A DNA stretch of 64,000 nt, taken from contig NZ_JAPJBQ010000011.1 in NCBI RefSeq assembly GCF_026421305.1, forward strand, positions 1-64,000. The letters are read 5' to 3'. Shown one piece after another: positions 18,387-27,021 of this stretch. The notes under the pieces were generated by a model. It saw only the letters and a program-made list of their open reading frames with translations, had not been told where the DNA came from and made no database searches. Origin of the DNA: Dyella silvae (GTDB lineage: Bacteria; Pseudomonadota; Gammaproteobacteria; Xanthomonadales; Rhodanobacteraceae). The position numbers and the translations under genes were made by a program. Within the stretch, counting starts at the first letter, position 1, and each line of letters begins with the position of its first letter.

Positions 18387-20678
18387 ATGGATGTCTCCCA
18401 CCTGATCGACAAGCTCAACGACGCGCAACGCGAAGCCGTGTGCGCGACACCTGGCAACTACCTGGTGCTCGCCGGCGCCGGTTCCGGCAAGACACGCGTG
18501 CTTACCCACCGGATTGGCTGGCTCACCCAGGTTGAAGGCGTACCGCCGTGGGCCATTCTCGCAGTGACCTTTACCAACAAGGCCGCCGGCGAAATGCGCG
18601 CACGCCTGGATCAGCTGATCCCGGGCGGTACGCAGGGCCTCACCGTGGGCACCTTCCACGGCATTGCGCACCGCTTGTTGCGCCGCCACTGGCGCGAAGC
18701 GGGTTTGCCCGAAAGCTTCCAGATCCTGGATGCGGATGACCAACAGCGCATCGTCAAGCGCGTGGTCACCGGGCTGGGTTTGGACGAGGCGCGCTTTCCG
18801 CCACGTCAGGCCACCTGGCAGATCAACCAGTGGAAGGACGAAGGCAAGCGCCCGGACAGCATCGAGCACCGCGATCACCCGATGACGCGCACGATGGTGC
18901 AGATCTATCAGGCTTACGAAGAGGCTTGCCGCCGCGCCGGCCTGGTGGATTTCGCCGAACTGCTGCTGCGTGCGCATGAGCTGTGGCTCAACAACCCGCA
19001 TGTGCTCGAGCACTATCGCGACCGCTGGCGCTACCTGCTCATCGACGAGTTCCAGGACACCAACACGCTGCAATACGCGTGGATCCGCGTGTTGGCCGGC
19101 ACCACGGGGCAGGTGTTCGTGGTGGGCGACGACGACCAGGCCATCTATGGCTGGCGCGGCGCCAAGGTGGAGAACGTGCAGCAGTTCCTGCGCGACTTCC
19201 CGGGCGCCAAGACCATCAAGCTGGAACAGAACTACCGTTCCACCTCCACCATCCTCAAAGCCGCCAATAGTGTGATCGCCCGCAACGGCGGCCGCCTCGG
19301 CAAACAGCTGTGGACGGACGGCGGCGAAGGCGAGCGCATTGCGCTGTACTCCGCCTACAACGAGCAGGACGAAGCGCGCTTCGTGATCGAACGCATCCGC
19401 GAATACATCTCGGAACACGGCGAGGCGCGCGACTGCGCGATCCTCTATCGATCCAACGCACAGTCGCGCAACTTCGAAGAGCAGCTGATGCAGCGCGATA
19501 TCCGGTTTCGCGTGTACGGCGGCCAGCGCTTCTTCGATCGCGCGGAAATCAAAGACGCACTGGCTTATTTGCGCCTGTCCTCCAACCGCCACGACGATGC
19601 TGCGTTTGAACGCGCCGTCAACACGCCGCCGCGAGGCATCGGCGATCGCACGCTGGATGTGCTGCGCCGACGCGCGCGCGTCGAAGGCAGCTCCATGTGG
19701 GAATCGGCGCTCAGTGAATTGAGCGGCGGCAAAGAGCTGGCTGGCCGTGCCAAGAATGCGGTGAAAGCCTTTCTGGTGATGATCGAAGACATGGCGCGTG
19801 CATTCGCTCCCTCTCCCCTTCGGGGAGAGGGCTGGGGTGAGGGGTCAATCTTGCCGGAAGGCCTCGCTTCGAATGCCCCCTCACCCAACCCTCTCCCCGA
19901 AGGGGAGAGGGCTTCCAGTGGAATGACCCTTGCCGAGCAAATCGATCACGCCATCACCCACACCGGCCTGCGCGACTTCTACGAGAAGGACAGCCGCGGC
20001 AACGCCGAATCGCGCGTAGAGAACCTGGACGAACTGGTCAACGTGGCCAGCCGTTTCGAACTGACGCCCGACGATATCGACGCGGGCCTGAGCGAACTGG
20101 CCGCTTTCCTCTCGCATGCGGCGCTGGAGGCCGGCGAAGGCCAGGGCGAAGCGTGGGACGACTGCGTGCAGCTGATGACGCTGCATTCGGCCAAGGGGCT
20201 GGAGTTCCCGGTCGTGTTCCTGGTCGGCATGGAGGAAGGTCTGTTCCCCAGCCAGCGCTCGGTGGAAGACGAAGGCCGCCTCGAAGAGGAACGCCGCCTT
20301 GCCTATGTAGGCATCACGCGTGCACGCGAGCGCCTGTTCATCACCTTTGCCGAATCGCGCCGCATGCATGGCGTGGAGATGCTGGCGCGTCCCTCGCGTT
20401 TTCTGTCGGAGATTCCACCCGAGCTGATCGATGAAGTGCGCCCGCGCGTGCAGGTGAGTCGTCCGCTTTACGGTGCCCGGCCCGGCGCCAGCGGATCGAT
20501 CTCGCTGGAAGAGAGCATGCCGCTTAAGCTCGGCCAGCGCGTCAGCCACCCAAGCTTTGGAGAGGGCACCGTGGTTAGTGCGGAAGGCAGTGGTGCGCAC
20601 ATGCGCATCCAGGTGAATTTCGCCGGCAACGGCAGCAAATGGCTGGTCTACGCCTATGCCAATCTGACGCCGCTGTAA
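18387..20678 (+). CDS. uvrD: DNA helicase II UvrD, with a repeat-derived insert
   Basis: A 763-residue superfamily 1A helicase. It starts MDVSHLIDKLNDAQREAV, with Walker A AGAGSGKT (about residues 29-36), TFTNKAAGEMRAR (Ia), LIDEFQDTN (II), GDDDQAIYGWRGA (III), LEQNYRS (IV), LMTLHSAKGLEFPVVF (V) and AYVGITRARERL (VI). The C-terminal Tudor-like end (KWLVYAYANLTPL) matches UvrD more than Rep. It unwinds DNA in nucleotide excision and mismatch repair. Residues 474-512 are a translated REP doublet absent from other UvrD proteins I know. Without these 39 residues the length is 724, close to the 720 of E. coli UvrD. The insert falls in the 2B subdomain region and keeps the frame. Confidence 0.95.
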   Translation: MDVSHLIDKLNDAQREAVCATPGNYLVLAGAGSGKTRVLTHRIGWLTQVEGVPPWAILAVTFTNKAAGEMRARLDQLIPGGTQGLTVGTFHGIAHRLLRRHWREAGLPESFQILDADDQQRIVKRVVTGLGLDEARFPPRQATWQINQWKDEGKRPDSIEHRDHPMTRTMVQIYQAYEEACRRAGLVDFAELLLRAHELWLNNPHVLEHYRDRWRYLLIDEFQDTNTLQYAWIRVLAGTTGQVFVVGDDDQAIYGWRGAKVENVQQFLRDFPGAKTIKLEQNYRSTSTILKAANSVIARNGGRLGKQLWTDGGEGERIALYSAYNEQDEARFVIERIREYISEHGEARDCAILYRSNAQSRNFEEQLMQRDIRFRVYGGQRFFDRAEIKDALAYLRLSSNRHDDAAFERAVNTPPRGIGDRTLDVLRRRARVEGSSMWESALSELSGGKELAGRAKNAVKAFLVMIEDMARAFAPSPLRGEGWGEGSILPEGLASNAPSPNPLPEGERASSGMTLAEQIDHAITHTGLRDFYEKDSRGNAESRVENLDELVNVASRFELTPDDIDAGLSELAAFLSHAALEAGEGQGEAWDDCVQLMTLHSAKGLEFPVVFLVGMEEGLFPSQRSVEDEGRLEEERRLAYVGITRARERLFITFAESRRMHGVEMLARPSRFLSEIPPELIDEVRPRVQVSRPLYGARPGASGSISLEESMPLKLGQRVSHPSFGEGTVVSAEGSGAHMRIQVNFAGNGSKWLVYAYANLTPL
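19809..19912. repeat. REP doublet inserted in frame in uvrD
   Basis: CCTCTCCCCTTCGGGGAGAG at 19810-19829 and its inverted partner CTCTCCCCGAAGGGGAGAGG at 19891-19910 are each perfect hairpins with a GTGAGGGG/CCCCTCAC flank, separated by about 30 bases. The same element appears in intergenic islands throughout the window. The translated segment (19806-19922, 117 bases) encodes 39 residues rich in Gly, Glu and Pro without a stop. Confidence 0.92.
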
Positions 20679-20689
20679 TCGCCCTTACG

Positions 20690-21268
20690 ATGAACACCCG
20701 ACAGCCCTTGCGAGAGAACCTGCGGCGCCTGCGTGACGTCGAGCAGGGCCTTGGGGCGTTGTATCAACGGCTACCCTGGACGCAACGAACGCTCAAAGGC
20801 CTGTGGCAAGCACTGCTGGCGCTGGTGGCCGCAAGCGCCGCCTACGCCCTTGGCCTGCTGCTGCACACGCAACAGGCGTTCTGGGCCGCGCTGACCGCCA
20901 TTGCGGTGACGCAGCAGAGCTATCTCGATACTCGCGCGTCCTCGCGCGACCAGATCGTCGGCGCGCTGGTGGGCGGCGTGATTGGCCTCGGCACTGCCTT
21001 GCTGTGGGGCGAGCACTACAGTGCGTATGCTGTCGCCATCGTGGTTGCCATCACTACCTGTTGGATGCTTGGGGTAGGCAGCGCGGGGCGCCTGAGCGGC
21101 ACCACGACGACCATCGTGATGCTGGTGCCGCACACCGGCCCGTTCTGGCTGATCGCGTTGACGCGTATCGGGGAGGTTGCGTTGGGCATCGCGTGCGCGC
21201 TGGCCGTGGTCGGCGTGGCCGAGCTGCTGGCACGTCGCTGGTTGCAACCCGCCGAACCGGAACTGTAA
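20690..21268 (+). CDS. Small FUSC-family membrane protein
   Basis: A 192-residue protein with five to six hydrophobic segments (LLALVAASAAYALGLLL, FWAALTAIAVTQQ, IVGALVGGVIGLGTALL, AVAIVVAITTCWMLGVG, IALTRIGEVALGIACALAVV). The layout and the RDQIVGALVGGVIG stretch resemble the membrane half of fusaric acid resistance/aromatic acid exporter proteins (FUSC). It lacks the large cytoplasmic part of full-length AaeB-type pumps. The start ATG is 11 bases after the uvrD stop, so co-transcription is likely. Substrate unknown. Confidence 0.75.
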   Translation: MNTRQPLRENLRRLRDVEQGLGALYQRLPWTQRTLKGLWQALLALVAASAAYALGLLLHTQQAFWAALTAIAVTQQSYLDTRASSRDQIVGALVGGVIGLGTALLWGEHYSAYAVAIVVAITTCWMLGVGSAGRLSGTTTTIVMLVPHTGPFWLIALTRIGEVALGIACALAVVGVAELLARRWLQPAEPEL

Positions 21269-21371
21269 GCCAGCCGGGCATCCGCTTCCTTAACGCAAAT
21301 CCGCCCGCGGGGAACCCTCGGGCCATGCACGAGCTCCATGTTTCCATGGTTTCTCAGAGGCAGGCCAGGCC

Positions 21372-21728
21372 ATGACACCGCAACCCTTCGAAGATGCACC
21401 CGAACGCCCTCGCACGCGGCTGGATCACGACATCTGCGTGCACATCTTCACCGCTTCCGCCGCGATGGTGGGCGTATGCCTCACGGTCATCGGCATCCTT
21501 CGTGTGGTGATCTCGATACGCAAGGAAGACTTGCTTGGCGACGATCTTCTGGCCGTGAATTCGATGCTCTATCTGGCCTCGTGCCTGCTCTCGTACTGGG
21601 CACTGCGCACGCGCAGTGCCCGCCGCAATCACCGGCTGGAAAGGACGGCGGATATTATTTTTCTGGCCGCATTGGTGTTCACTGCGGTCAATGCCGGTTT
21701 CATCACCTGGGCGATTTCAGCCAGCTGA
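21372..21728 (+). CDS. Hypothetical three-segment membrane protein
   Basis: A 118-residue protein with a basic/acidic N-terminal tail and three hydrophobic segments (near SAAMVGVCLTVIGILRVVI, VNSMLYLASCLLSYWAL and DIIFLAALVFTAVNAGFI). AGAGGCAGG lies about ten bases before the ATG. It is convergent with hemY, whose stop codon is only six bases away. I do not recognise a family. Confidence 0.7.
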   Translation: MTPQPFEDAPERPRTRLDHDICVHIFTASAAMVGVCLTVIGILRVVISIRKEDLLGDDLLAVNSMLYLASCLLSYWALRTRSARRNHRLERTADIIFLAALVFTAVNAGFITWAISAS

Positions 21729-21734
21729 CCGAAC

Positions 21735-22991
21735 TTACTCAGGCAGGCGCGGCACACCATGCTCGCTGCGCTCTTCCATCGCGATGGGGCGTGTATCCAG
21801 CCGAGTGGAGCGAGCACCCTGCGGCAGTTCCTGGATCGGTTCGCCACGCGCCAACGCCAGCGCGTTGCGATAACAGCGCTGGGCCAGCGCGGCATCGCTT
21901 TGACCGGCATACACGTCACCCAGGGCTTCCCATGCACCGCTGCTCGGCGACAGCGCCAGCGAGCGCTCGAGATACTGCGTCGCCTTGCCCCACAGACTCA
22001 GCCGTGCGCACATGCGACCCAGTGTGAGCAGCAGATTCGCATCGTTGGGGTGCGCGTCCAGCCAGGATTCCGCGCGACGCAGCCGCGCTTCGATATCGTC
22101 GCCACCCAGCGCGCCGTACGTTTCGATCAACAGCGGCGACCACTCGCGGCGCAATGCCGATTCCACTTCGTCCATCGCCGGCAACACCATGCCGAACGAT
22201 GCGGCCTGACGCGCGTACGCATCGATGGCAGCCGGCACGCGGCGCTGCGCCTTGGGCAACTGCGACCACAGTGTGTTGAGCGCCGCGGCATCGGGCGAGG
22301 CCCGCAACGAGGCGGACAGTACATTGGCCTCCAGCGCAGCGAAGCCGCGTGAGCCGAGCGCGCCACTCTTCTGCAGCGGCTCCAGTGCCTGTCGCGCGCG
22401 ACGCATGTCGCCACTGTCCGTTGCCGCCAGGGCGAGCTCGCGCCAGCCGCCCGGCGTGAGGCTGCCGCTGTCGGCATCGGCGGCCAGCAGATTCACCGCT
22501 TCGGTCGATTTGCCTTCGCGCCGCAGCACGCGGGCACGCAGCACGCGCGCAGCGCGCGGCGATACCTGACCGGCTTCATCCAGCGTGGTCAGCGCACGGC
22601 TGTGTTCGCCGCGGCGCGATGCCGCTTCCGCCGCGGCAAGCAAGGCGGGCCCGCGCAGCACGTCCAGACGCGAGGCGCGATGCAGGTCGCGCTCGGCATC
22701 GCCGTGACGACCTTCCATCAGCGCCACCAGGCCTTCGCTCATCTTCTTCCGGCTGAGCCGGCGATGGCGGCGCGTCAACGCGCCAAACGGCCAACGCACG
22801 GCAAACCACGCTGCGCCAAGCAGCGCCCAGGCCAACAGCAGAATGACCAGGGCAGCGACCACGGTGGTCTCCGCCTGCCAGCCGCGCAACTGCACCAGTA
22901 CGTAACCCGGGTCTTCTGCCACCCAATGCCAGCCAAAAGCGGCCAGCGCGGCAACGATCACCAACAACAGCAACCAGCGCCACAGCTTCAT
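21735..22991 (-). CDS. hemY: HemY, TPR-containing membrane protein of the hem operon
   Basis: A 418-residue protein with two N-terminal membrane segments (LWRWLLLLVIVAALAAFGW and VVAALVILLLAWALLGAAWF) flanking the conserved DPGYVLVQLRGWQAETT, followed by tetratricopeptide-type helices (ARRALEPLQ, YRNALALARGE). This is the proteobacterial HemY of COG3071, not the protoporphyrinogen oxidase also called HemY. In proteobacteria it sits after hemD and hemX and is thought to help organise haem synthesis at the membrane. Its ATG overlaps the hemX stop by four bases (ATGA). Confidence 0.92.
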   Translation of the reverse strand: MKLWRWLLLLVIVAALAAFGWHWVAEDPGYVLVQLRGWQAETTVVAALVILLLAWALLGAAWFAVRWPFGALTRRHRRLSRKKMSEGLVALMEGRHGDAERDLHRASRLDVLRGPALLAAAEAASRRGEHSRALTTLDEAGQVSPRAARVLRARVLRREGKSTEAVNLLAADADSGSLTPGGWRELALAATDSGDMRRARQALEPLQKSGALGSRGFAALEANVLSASLRASPDAAALNTLWSQLPKAQRRVPAAIDAYARQAASFGMVLPAMDEVESALRREWSPLLIETYGALGGDDIEARLRRAESWLDAHPNDANLLLTLGRMCARLSLWGKATQYLERSLALSPSSGAWEALGDVYAGQSDAALAQRCYRNALALARGEPIQELPQGARSTRLDTRPIAMEERSEHGVPRLPE

Positions 22992-24100
22992 GACTTGGCC
23001 CCGGCCGACGCGCTGCTTGCGGGTTTCAGCGAATGCACCGCACGCAGGTTGCGCAATTCGTTCAGCGCGGCGCCCAGCTGCACCGGCGTGGACGGCTGCT
23101 GTGTCATCAAGGTCGCAAGCTGTTCGCGCGCGTGCTTGACCACGGGCGCGTTGACGTCGAACTGCGCGGCGATGCCTTCATCGGCACGTTTGAGCGCTGC
23201 CGCGTAAGCATCGCGGTCCGAAGCCAGCAAGGCAGCCTGCGCCTGCGCCAGGTCGATGGACGCCAGTTCGCGCGCAAAACGTGCATCGGCGACGGAGAGC
23301 GGCGCGCCGTTGGTGCGTTGCACCTTCACCACGTTGTTCAATGCCCCGACGATGCGCGACCAGCTGCCGGTCGTATCGCCTGCCTCAGGCGCATCCAGCG
23401 GCTTGAGCGGCAGCTCCTGCATGGACGCACGCAGGCCGGTGAGCGCGGACAATGCCGCGTCCAGCCCGGCAGGCTGACTCTTGGCGAGTGCCTCGCGCTC
23501 CGCGCCGATGCTCTGGCGCAGACCGGAGAACGCGCCGTCGTTCACCGCCGCCAGCGTCTGATCCGCCAACCCGTAGGCGGTCAATGCGCCCTGCGCGTCG
23601 TGGAACAGCTCGTAGCGCTCCTTGGCCATGCGCAGCAGCGATTCGGTTTCATCGAGCAGCATGGCATCGTGGCCAGACAGCGTCTTTTCGGACAGCTTGG
23701 CCACCGCATCTTCGAGATTGCGCGTGCGCTCGGCCTGGCTCAGCAGCTCTTCGCGCAGCGAGCGATTGACCTGATCGGCATCGCCGAGTCGCTGACGCAG
23801 CAGATTGCGCTCGCTTTCGCTCGCCGTCGCCGCAGTTTCCAGACCGTTGACGGTTTGCTTGAGCGCACGCAGGTCCGCGCTATCGGCAGCGCTGCCCTGC
23901 TCGTGCTGCCATTGGCGCCAGCCCACATAGCCACCGCCGCCGATAGCAACCAGCGAAAGCAGCAAAGTGACCGCCAGCGTGCCGCCACCCCGACGAGCCA
24001 CTGGGGCTGGACGGGTGCTGCGGGAAGAAGTGGCGTCGGGTCGCGCGCTCGTGGACGCGCCAGTATCGGGAGTGGAGTCGTCGTGGCTCATGCGCGACAT
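22988..24100 (-). CDS. hemX: HemX, membrane-anchored coiled-coil protein
   Basis: A 370-residue protein with a Ser/Thr-rich cytoplasmic head, a single membrane segment (LAVTLLLSLVAIGGGGYVGW), a coiled-coil region (about residues 85-160) and a helical C-terminal domain with LLDETESLLRMAKERYELF. This matches COG2959 HemX; the old label uroporphyrin-III C-methyltransferase is not supported, since there is no methyltransferase domain. The ATG at 24100 or the one three codons later (24091) could be used; neither has a strong binding site. Middle gene of hemD-hemX-hemY. Confidence 0.88.
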   Translation of the reverse strand: MSRMSHDDSTPDTGASTSARPDATSSRSTRPAPVARRGGGTLAVTLLLSLVAIGGGGYVGWRQWQHEQGSAADSADLRALKQTVNGLETAATASESERNLLRQRLGDADQVNRSLREELLSQAERTRNLEDAVAKLSEKTLSGHDAMLLDETESLLRMAKERYELFHDAQGALTAYGLADQTLAAVNDGAFSGLRQSIGAEREALAKSQPAGLDAALSALTGLRASMQELPLKPLDAPEAGDTTGSWSRIVGALNNVVKVQRTNGAPLSVADARFARELASIDLAQAQAALLASDRDAYAAALKRADEGIAAQFDVNAPVVKHAREQLATLMTQQPSTPVQLGAALNELRNLRAVHSLKPASSASAGAKS

Positions 24101-24183
24101 GCTAACAGCCCACGGCGGGGTGCTCGCATCAAGCGTGCGTGAAGAACGGCGCGTTGGCCTGTCGTCGGACCGCTACTTACGGC

Positions 24184-24954
24184 TCAGCGCGCTGCAGCCG
24201 CCAGCAAGTCGGAGGACAACGCCGACGCCGCCACGACGACCTTGCTGAACCCGCCCGCACGCGCGGCCTCGGCCAATCGCTCGCTGCTCACTACCGCCAC
24301 CGCGGCATGAAGCCGCGCGTAGCCCGCCGCGGGCAACCCTTGCTGCAAGTTGTCGAGCGCTTCGGCGCTGGACAGCAACACGCGCGCGTCAGCAGGCAAT
24401 TGCGCCAGTGCATCGAGCTGGCGGCGCCGCCAGCGGGGCGTGCCGCGCCGATAGACGTGGACCTCGCGCAACTGTGCGCCGCGTGCGGCCAGTTCGGTAC
24501 GCAGCACGCCGCGGCCGCCGGGCGCCCCGATCAGTGCCACGCGGCGCCCGCGCAGATCGGCGAGGGTGTAATGATCAAGCAAACCTTCGCTGTCCTGTCG
24601 CTGCACCGGAGCGAGCGGCTCGCTCACGCCATGGCGGCGCAAGGCCTGGGCGGTACCCTGCCCCACCGCCAGCACCACGGCCCGGGTACGCAGCGGGGTC
24701 AGGCGGGCAGCGAAGCGGACGGCCGCTGGACTGGTGAATACCAGCAAGTCGTCTCCCATGGCGGCTCGCAAGGCATCGGCCATGTCATCGGGGCGGTCGG
24801 TGCCATGCAGCGAGAGGCCGGGCAACAGCAGGGCGATCCCGCCAAGGCGGCGCACTTGCCGCGCCAGCGGCGAACCGGTGCCCGCCGGACGCGTAATGAC
24901 CACGGTACGGCCGTTAAGCGCAGGCCCGGCGGTGGTCGTGGATCGCGTGGTCAT
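24184..24954 (-). CDS. hemD: Uroporphyrinogen-III synthase HemD
   Basis: A 256-residue two-domain HemD. It contains VVITRPAGTGSPLARQVRRL near the N terminus, VFTSPAAVRFAARL, ALIGAPGGRGVLRTELAARG and VYRRGTPRW, all usual family positions. It closes hydroxymethylbilane to uroporphyrinogen III with inversion of ring D. ATG at 24954 is chosen because GGAGAGG lies three to nine bases upstream; a longer frame to 25047 would read into the cloverleaf repeat. The hemC gene that often precedes it is not here. Confidence 0.92.
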   Translation of the reverse strand: MTTRSTTTAGPALNGRTVVITRPAGTGSPLARQVRRLGGIALLLPGLSLHGTDRPDDMADALRAAMGDDLLVFTSPAAVRFAARLTPLRTRAVVLAVGQGTAQALRRHGVSEPLAPVQRQDSEGLLDHYTLADLRGRRVALIGAPGGRGVLRTELAARGAQLREVHVYRRGTPRWRRRQLDALAQLPADARVLLSSAEALDNLQQGLPAAGYARLHAAVAVVSSERLAEAARAGGFSKVVVAASALSSDLLAAAAR

Positions 24955-25013
24955 GAGCCTCTCCATGGGAACGCCTGGCAGTGTACCGGCCGTTGCGGCC
25001 ATGGTCCTGGGCG

Positions 25014-25302
25014 GGGGGTGCTCTGCTCCATTCCGCGTGCCCGGCATGACGTCCAGAAGGCCCGCCGGCAGTGTCGCGTGGCGCAGGGCAGACTGGCCGT
25101 CTGTTCAAGCCGCGCGGTGCTGCCGGCGGGCCTGCTGGACGTCACCCCGTCAATTCAATTCAGAATGTTGGGGCCGCACGGTATGCGCGCAACGCTTCGC
25201 CCCGCCGCCTCGACAGACAGCCAGTCTGCCTTCGCCGTCGGGACTATGCGTTGCGCGCATACCGTGCGGTGACGGGCACGCGGAATGGACCAGAGCACCC
25301 CC
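25014..25302 (+). repeat. Cloverleaf repeat element, copy 1
   Basis: Outer arms 25014-25043 and 25273-25302 pair at 29 of 30 positions and include GGGGTGCTCTG. Inside are two long hairpins: arm A, 25048-25071 with 25120-25143 (23 of 24), starting GACGTCCAGAAGGCCCGCC; and arm B, 25173-25195 with 25248-25270 (22 of 23), starting GCCGCACGGTATGCGCG. The tips carry AGACTGGCCGTCTG (arm A) and CAGACAGCCAGTCTG (arm B), which are related in inverted orientation. The element fills most of the 395-bp gap between the divergent hemD and thioesterase genes, leaving about 59 and 47 bp outside. The same architecture recurs at 28073 and 29782. Confidence 0.9.
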
Positions 25303-25349
25303 TCGGGTGCGTACACTACGCCTCCCCCCAAGTCGCCTCCCCCACACCG

Positions 25350-25832
25350 ATGAGCAACACCGAACGACAGACGCTAGCGCGCAAGCTGGTCAGCTTCATG
25401 CGCGACGAAATTCCGCTGGCGCAGAACATGGATCTGCGCCTGCACAACTGCGACGAACGGCAGTTTTCCATGGCCGCGCCTCTCATGCCCAACGTGAACG
25501 ACAAGGGGTGCGCGTTTGGCGGCAGCCTGGTGAGCACGATGACACTGACCGGCTGGGGTCTGGTGGAGCTGGAACTGCGCATGCGCGGGCTCGATTGCGA
25601 CGTTTTCGTGGGCGAATCGACCGTGCGCTACCTCGAGCCGGTCTGGACCGACTTCGTCAGCGAGGCACGCCTGAGCGACGGCGCGGACTGGGCCACGTTT
25701 TTCGAAACGCTCGCCGCACGCGGCCGCGCCCGCATCGAAGTGACGTGCCAGGTACCGGGCACGGCAGAAAAGCCAGCCGCCACACTGTCAGCCCGATTCG
25801 TCGCCAAACGGCGCTCACCCGACGCCGTATGA
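25350..25832 (+). CDS. Hotdog-fold thioesterase, YiiD C-terminal type
   Basis: A 160-residue protein resembling the YiiD_C/putative thioesterase family. The NDKGCAFGGSLVSTMTLTGW segment corresponds to the family motif with an internal helix, and VGESTVRYLEPVWTDF is the conserved beta strand. Predicted to hydrolyse an acyl-thioester; substrate unknown. The ATG lies 47 bp after cloverleaf copy 1. Downstream is a lipoprotein gene on the same strand, 53 bp away. Confidence 0.82.
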   Translation: MSNTERQTLARKLVSFMRDEIPLAQNMDLRLHNCDERQFSMAAPLMPNVNDKGCAFGGSLVSTMTLTGWGLVELELRMRGLDCDVFVGESTVRYLEPVWTDFVSEARLSDGADWATFFETLAARGRARIEVTCQVPGTAEKPAATLSARFVAKRRSPDAV

Positions 25833-25885
25833 AAACGCGGCCTCGCTTGGGCACAATGCGGGGTATCGCCCAAGGGGGAAGTTCC

Positions 25886-26299
25886 ATGCGCCGCATCCTG
25901 ATCTTGCTGGTCACGCTCACCACGCTGCTGCTCGGCGGTTGCGCCACCGACCAGCGCAACGACGCGCTCACCACAACACTCAACGCCTACGCGCACACGG
26001 TGCGCTGGGGCGATTTCAACAGCGCGCTGCAGTTCGTCGATCCCAAAGTGCGCGAGGCGCATCCGATTCCCCCTCTGGAAATGTCCCGCTACCAGCAATA
26101 CAAGGTGAGCGAATATGACGAGGGCAAGGGCCCGATTCCCAAAGGCGAGTTCGAAGTGACCCAGGTGGTGCAGATCAATCTGGTGAACGTGAACACCCAA
26201 TCCGAGCGCACCGTGACCGATCACCAGACCTGGCGCTATGACGCCGAGGGCAAGCACTGGTGGTTGGTGAGTGGGTTGCCGGATATCAGCCGGCAGTAA
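25886..26299 (+). CDS. Hypothetical lipoprotein
   Basis: A 137-residue protein with a lipoprotein signal (MRRILILLVTLTTLLLGGC, lipobox LLGGC). The mature part starts ATDQRNDALTTTLNAYAHTV and contains RWGDFNSALQFVDP and a C-terminal TWRYDAEGKHWWLVSGLP strand, consistent with a small NTF2-like or ketosteroid-isomerase-like alpha+beta fold. AAGGGGGAA precedes the ATG. Envelope location expected; role unknown. Confidence 0.8.
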   Translation: MRRILILLVTLTTLLLGGCATDQRNDALTTTLNAYAHTVRWGDFNSALQFVDPKVREAHPIPPLEMSRYQQYKVSEYDEGKGPIPKGEFEVTQVVQINLVNVNTQSERTVTDHQTWRYDAEGKHWWLVSGLPDISRQ

Positions 26300-26336
26300 C
26301 CGGCATCAGGCACACGACGGGCCGGCGGCAAAACAG

Positions 26337-26366
26337 CGTCATCCCCGCGCAGGCAGGGATGACGCG
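26337..26366. repeat. Single REP-type hairpin
   Basis: GCGTCATCCC and GGGATGACGC pair around CGCGCAGGCA. It belongs to the family of hairpins also seen at 30763, 35659, 44500 and 59875. It lies just after the lipoprotein stop and could serve as a weak terminator. Confidence 0.75.
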
Positions 26367-26422
26367 CGCGGGCCGCAGGCGCAAGAAAGCCAGCCCCAGC
26401 ACCGCATGACCCCGCCAACCCG

Positions 26423-26428
26423 TATAAT
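26423..26428 (+). promoter_or_regulatory. Possible -10 element upstream of the rhodanese-like gene
   Basis: A perfect TATAAT lies 55 bases before the rhodanese-like start codon. No good -35 hexamer was found at 16-18 bases upstream, so the promoter call is tentative. Confidence 0.35.
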
Positions 26429-26482
26429 CGCCCGTTCTGTCCAACCCACGCGGCCCCTGGCTGCGCCTGCGGAAGCTTTCGA

Positions 26483-26929
26483 ATGAGCGATGTCCTGCAC
26501 AAGCTGCCCGAGTTCATCGGCAACCATCTCGCGCTCGTGGCGCTGTTTGTGGCCCTGCTGCTCGCCGTCATCGTGACGCAGCTGCTCTCGCTGTTCCGCA
26601 AGTACAAGGAACTGACTCCGGGCGGCCTGACCCTGCTGATCAATCGCGAAAGCCCGCTGATGGTGGACCTGTCCGCCTATGCGGACTACGAAAAGGCGCA
26701 CGTGCCCGGTTCGCGCCACGTGGCCATGAGCCAGTTCGATCCCGAGCAGAAGGACCTGGCCAAGGCCAAGGATCTGCCGGTGGTGCTGATCGACAAGGAC
26801 GGCCGCGGCGCCAGCGAAAAGGCCGCACAGCGTCTGGTCAAGGCGGGCTTCACCAAGGTCCACACCCTGGGCGGCGGCGTGCTCGCCTGGCAGCAGGCGC
26901 AGTTGCCTGTCGCGAAAGGCAAGAACTGA
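26483..26929 (+). CDS. Membrane-anchored rhodanese-like protein without catalytic cysteine
   Basis: A 148-residue protein with one membrane segment (residues about 16-36, ALVALFVALLLAVIVTQLL) and a cytoplasmic rhodanese domain (MVDLSAYADYEKAHVPGSRH, then LPVVLIDKDGRGASEKAAQRL, then GGGVLAWQQAQLP). The active-site loop normally begins with Cys; here Asp104 (IDKDGRG) takes that place, so sulfurtransferase activity is unlikely. This layout resembles E. coli YibN-type proteins, which also have a single anchor. Its stop codon touches repeat copy B. Confidence 0.88.
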   Translation: MSDVLHKLPEFIGNHLALVALFVALLLAVIVTQLLSLFRKYKELTPGGLTLLINRESPLMVDLSAYADYEKAHVPGSRHVAMSQFDPEQKDLAKAKDLPVVLIDKDGRGASEKAAQRLVKAGFTKVHTLGGGVLAWQQAQLPVAKGKN

Positions 26930-27021
26930 AGAAGTAAGAGTGAGGAGTTAGAAGTGAGAAGTGAGAGAGAGCCAGGCGCTATTCTCTCGTTACTCACTCC
27001 TCTTCACTCGTTTCTCGCTCC
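26929..27021. repeat. Purine-rich palindromic repeat (copy B) between convergent genes
   Basis: The left half (GAGTGAGGAGTTAGAAGTGA from 26939) and right half (TTCTCTCGTTACTCACTCCT from 26983) form an imperfect long hairpin. The right half encodes the C-terminal RETSEEE and the stop of the flavoreductase on the minus strand; the left half begins at the last base of the rhodanese stop. Copies A and C are at 1698 and 46518. Probable two-way terminator. Confidence 0.72.

Noticed and set aside
19800-19925. Two separate genes or a frameshift in uvrD at the repeat
   Set aside because: The frame is open through the insert and helicase motifs IV-VI continue after it, so it is one gene with an in-frame insert.
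24954-25047. Longer N terminus for HemD
   Set aside because: The extension reads into the cloverleaf repeat, has no ribosome binding site and does not resemble HemD; ATG at 24954 has a strong site.
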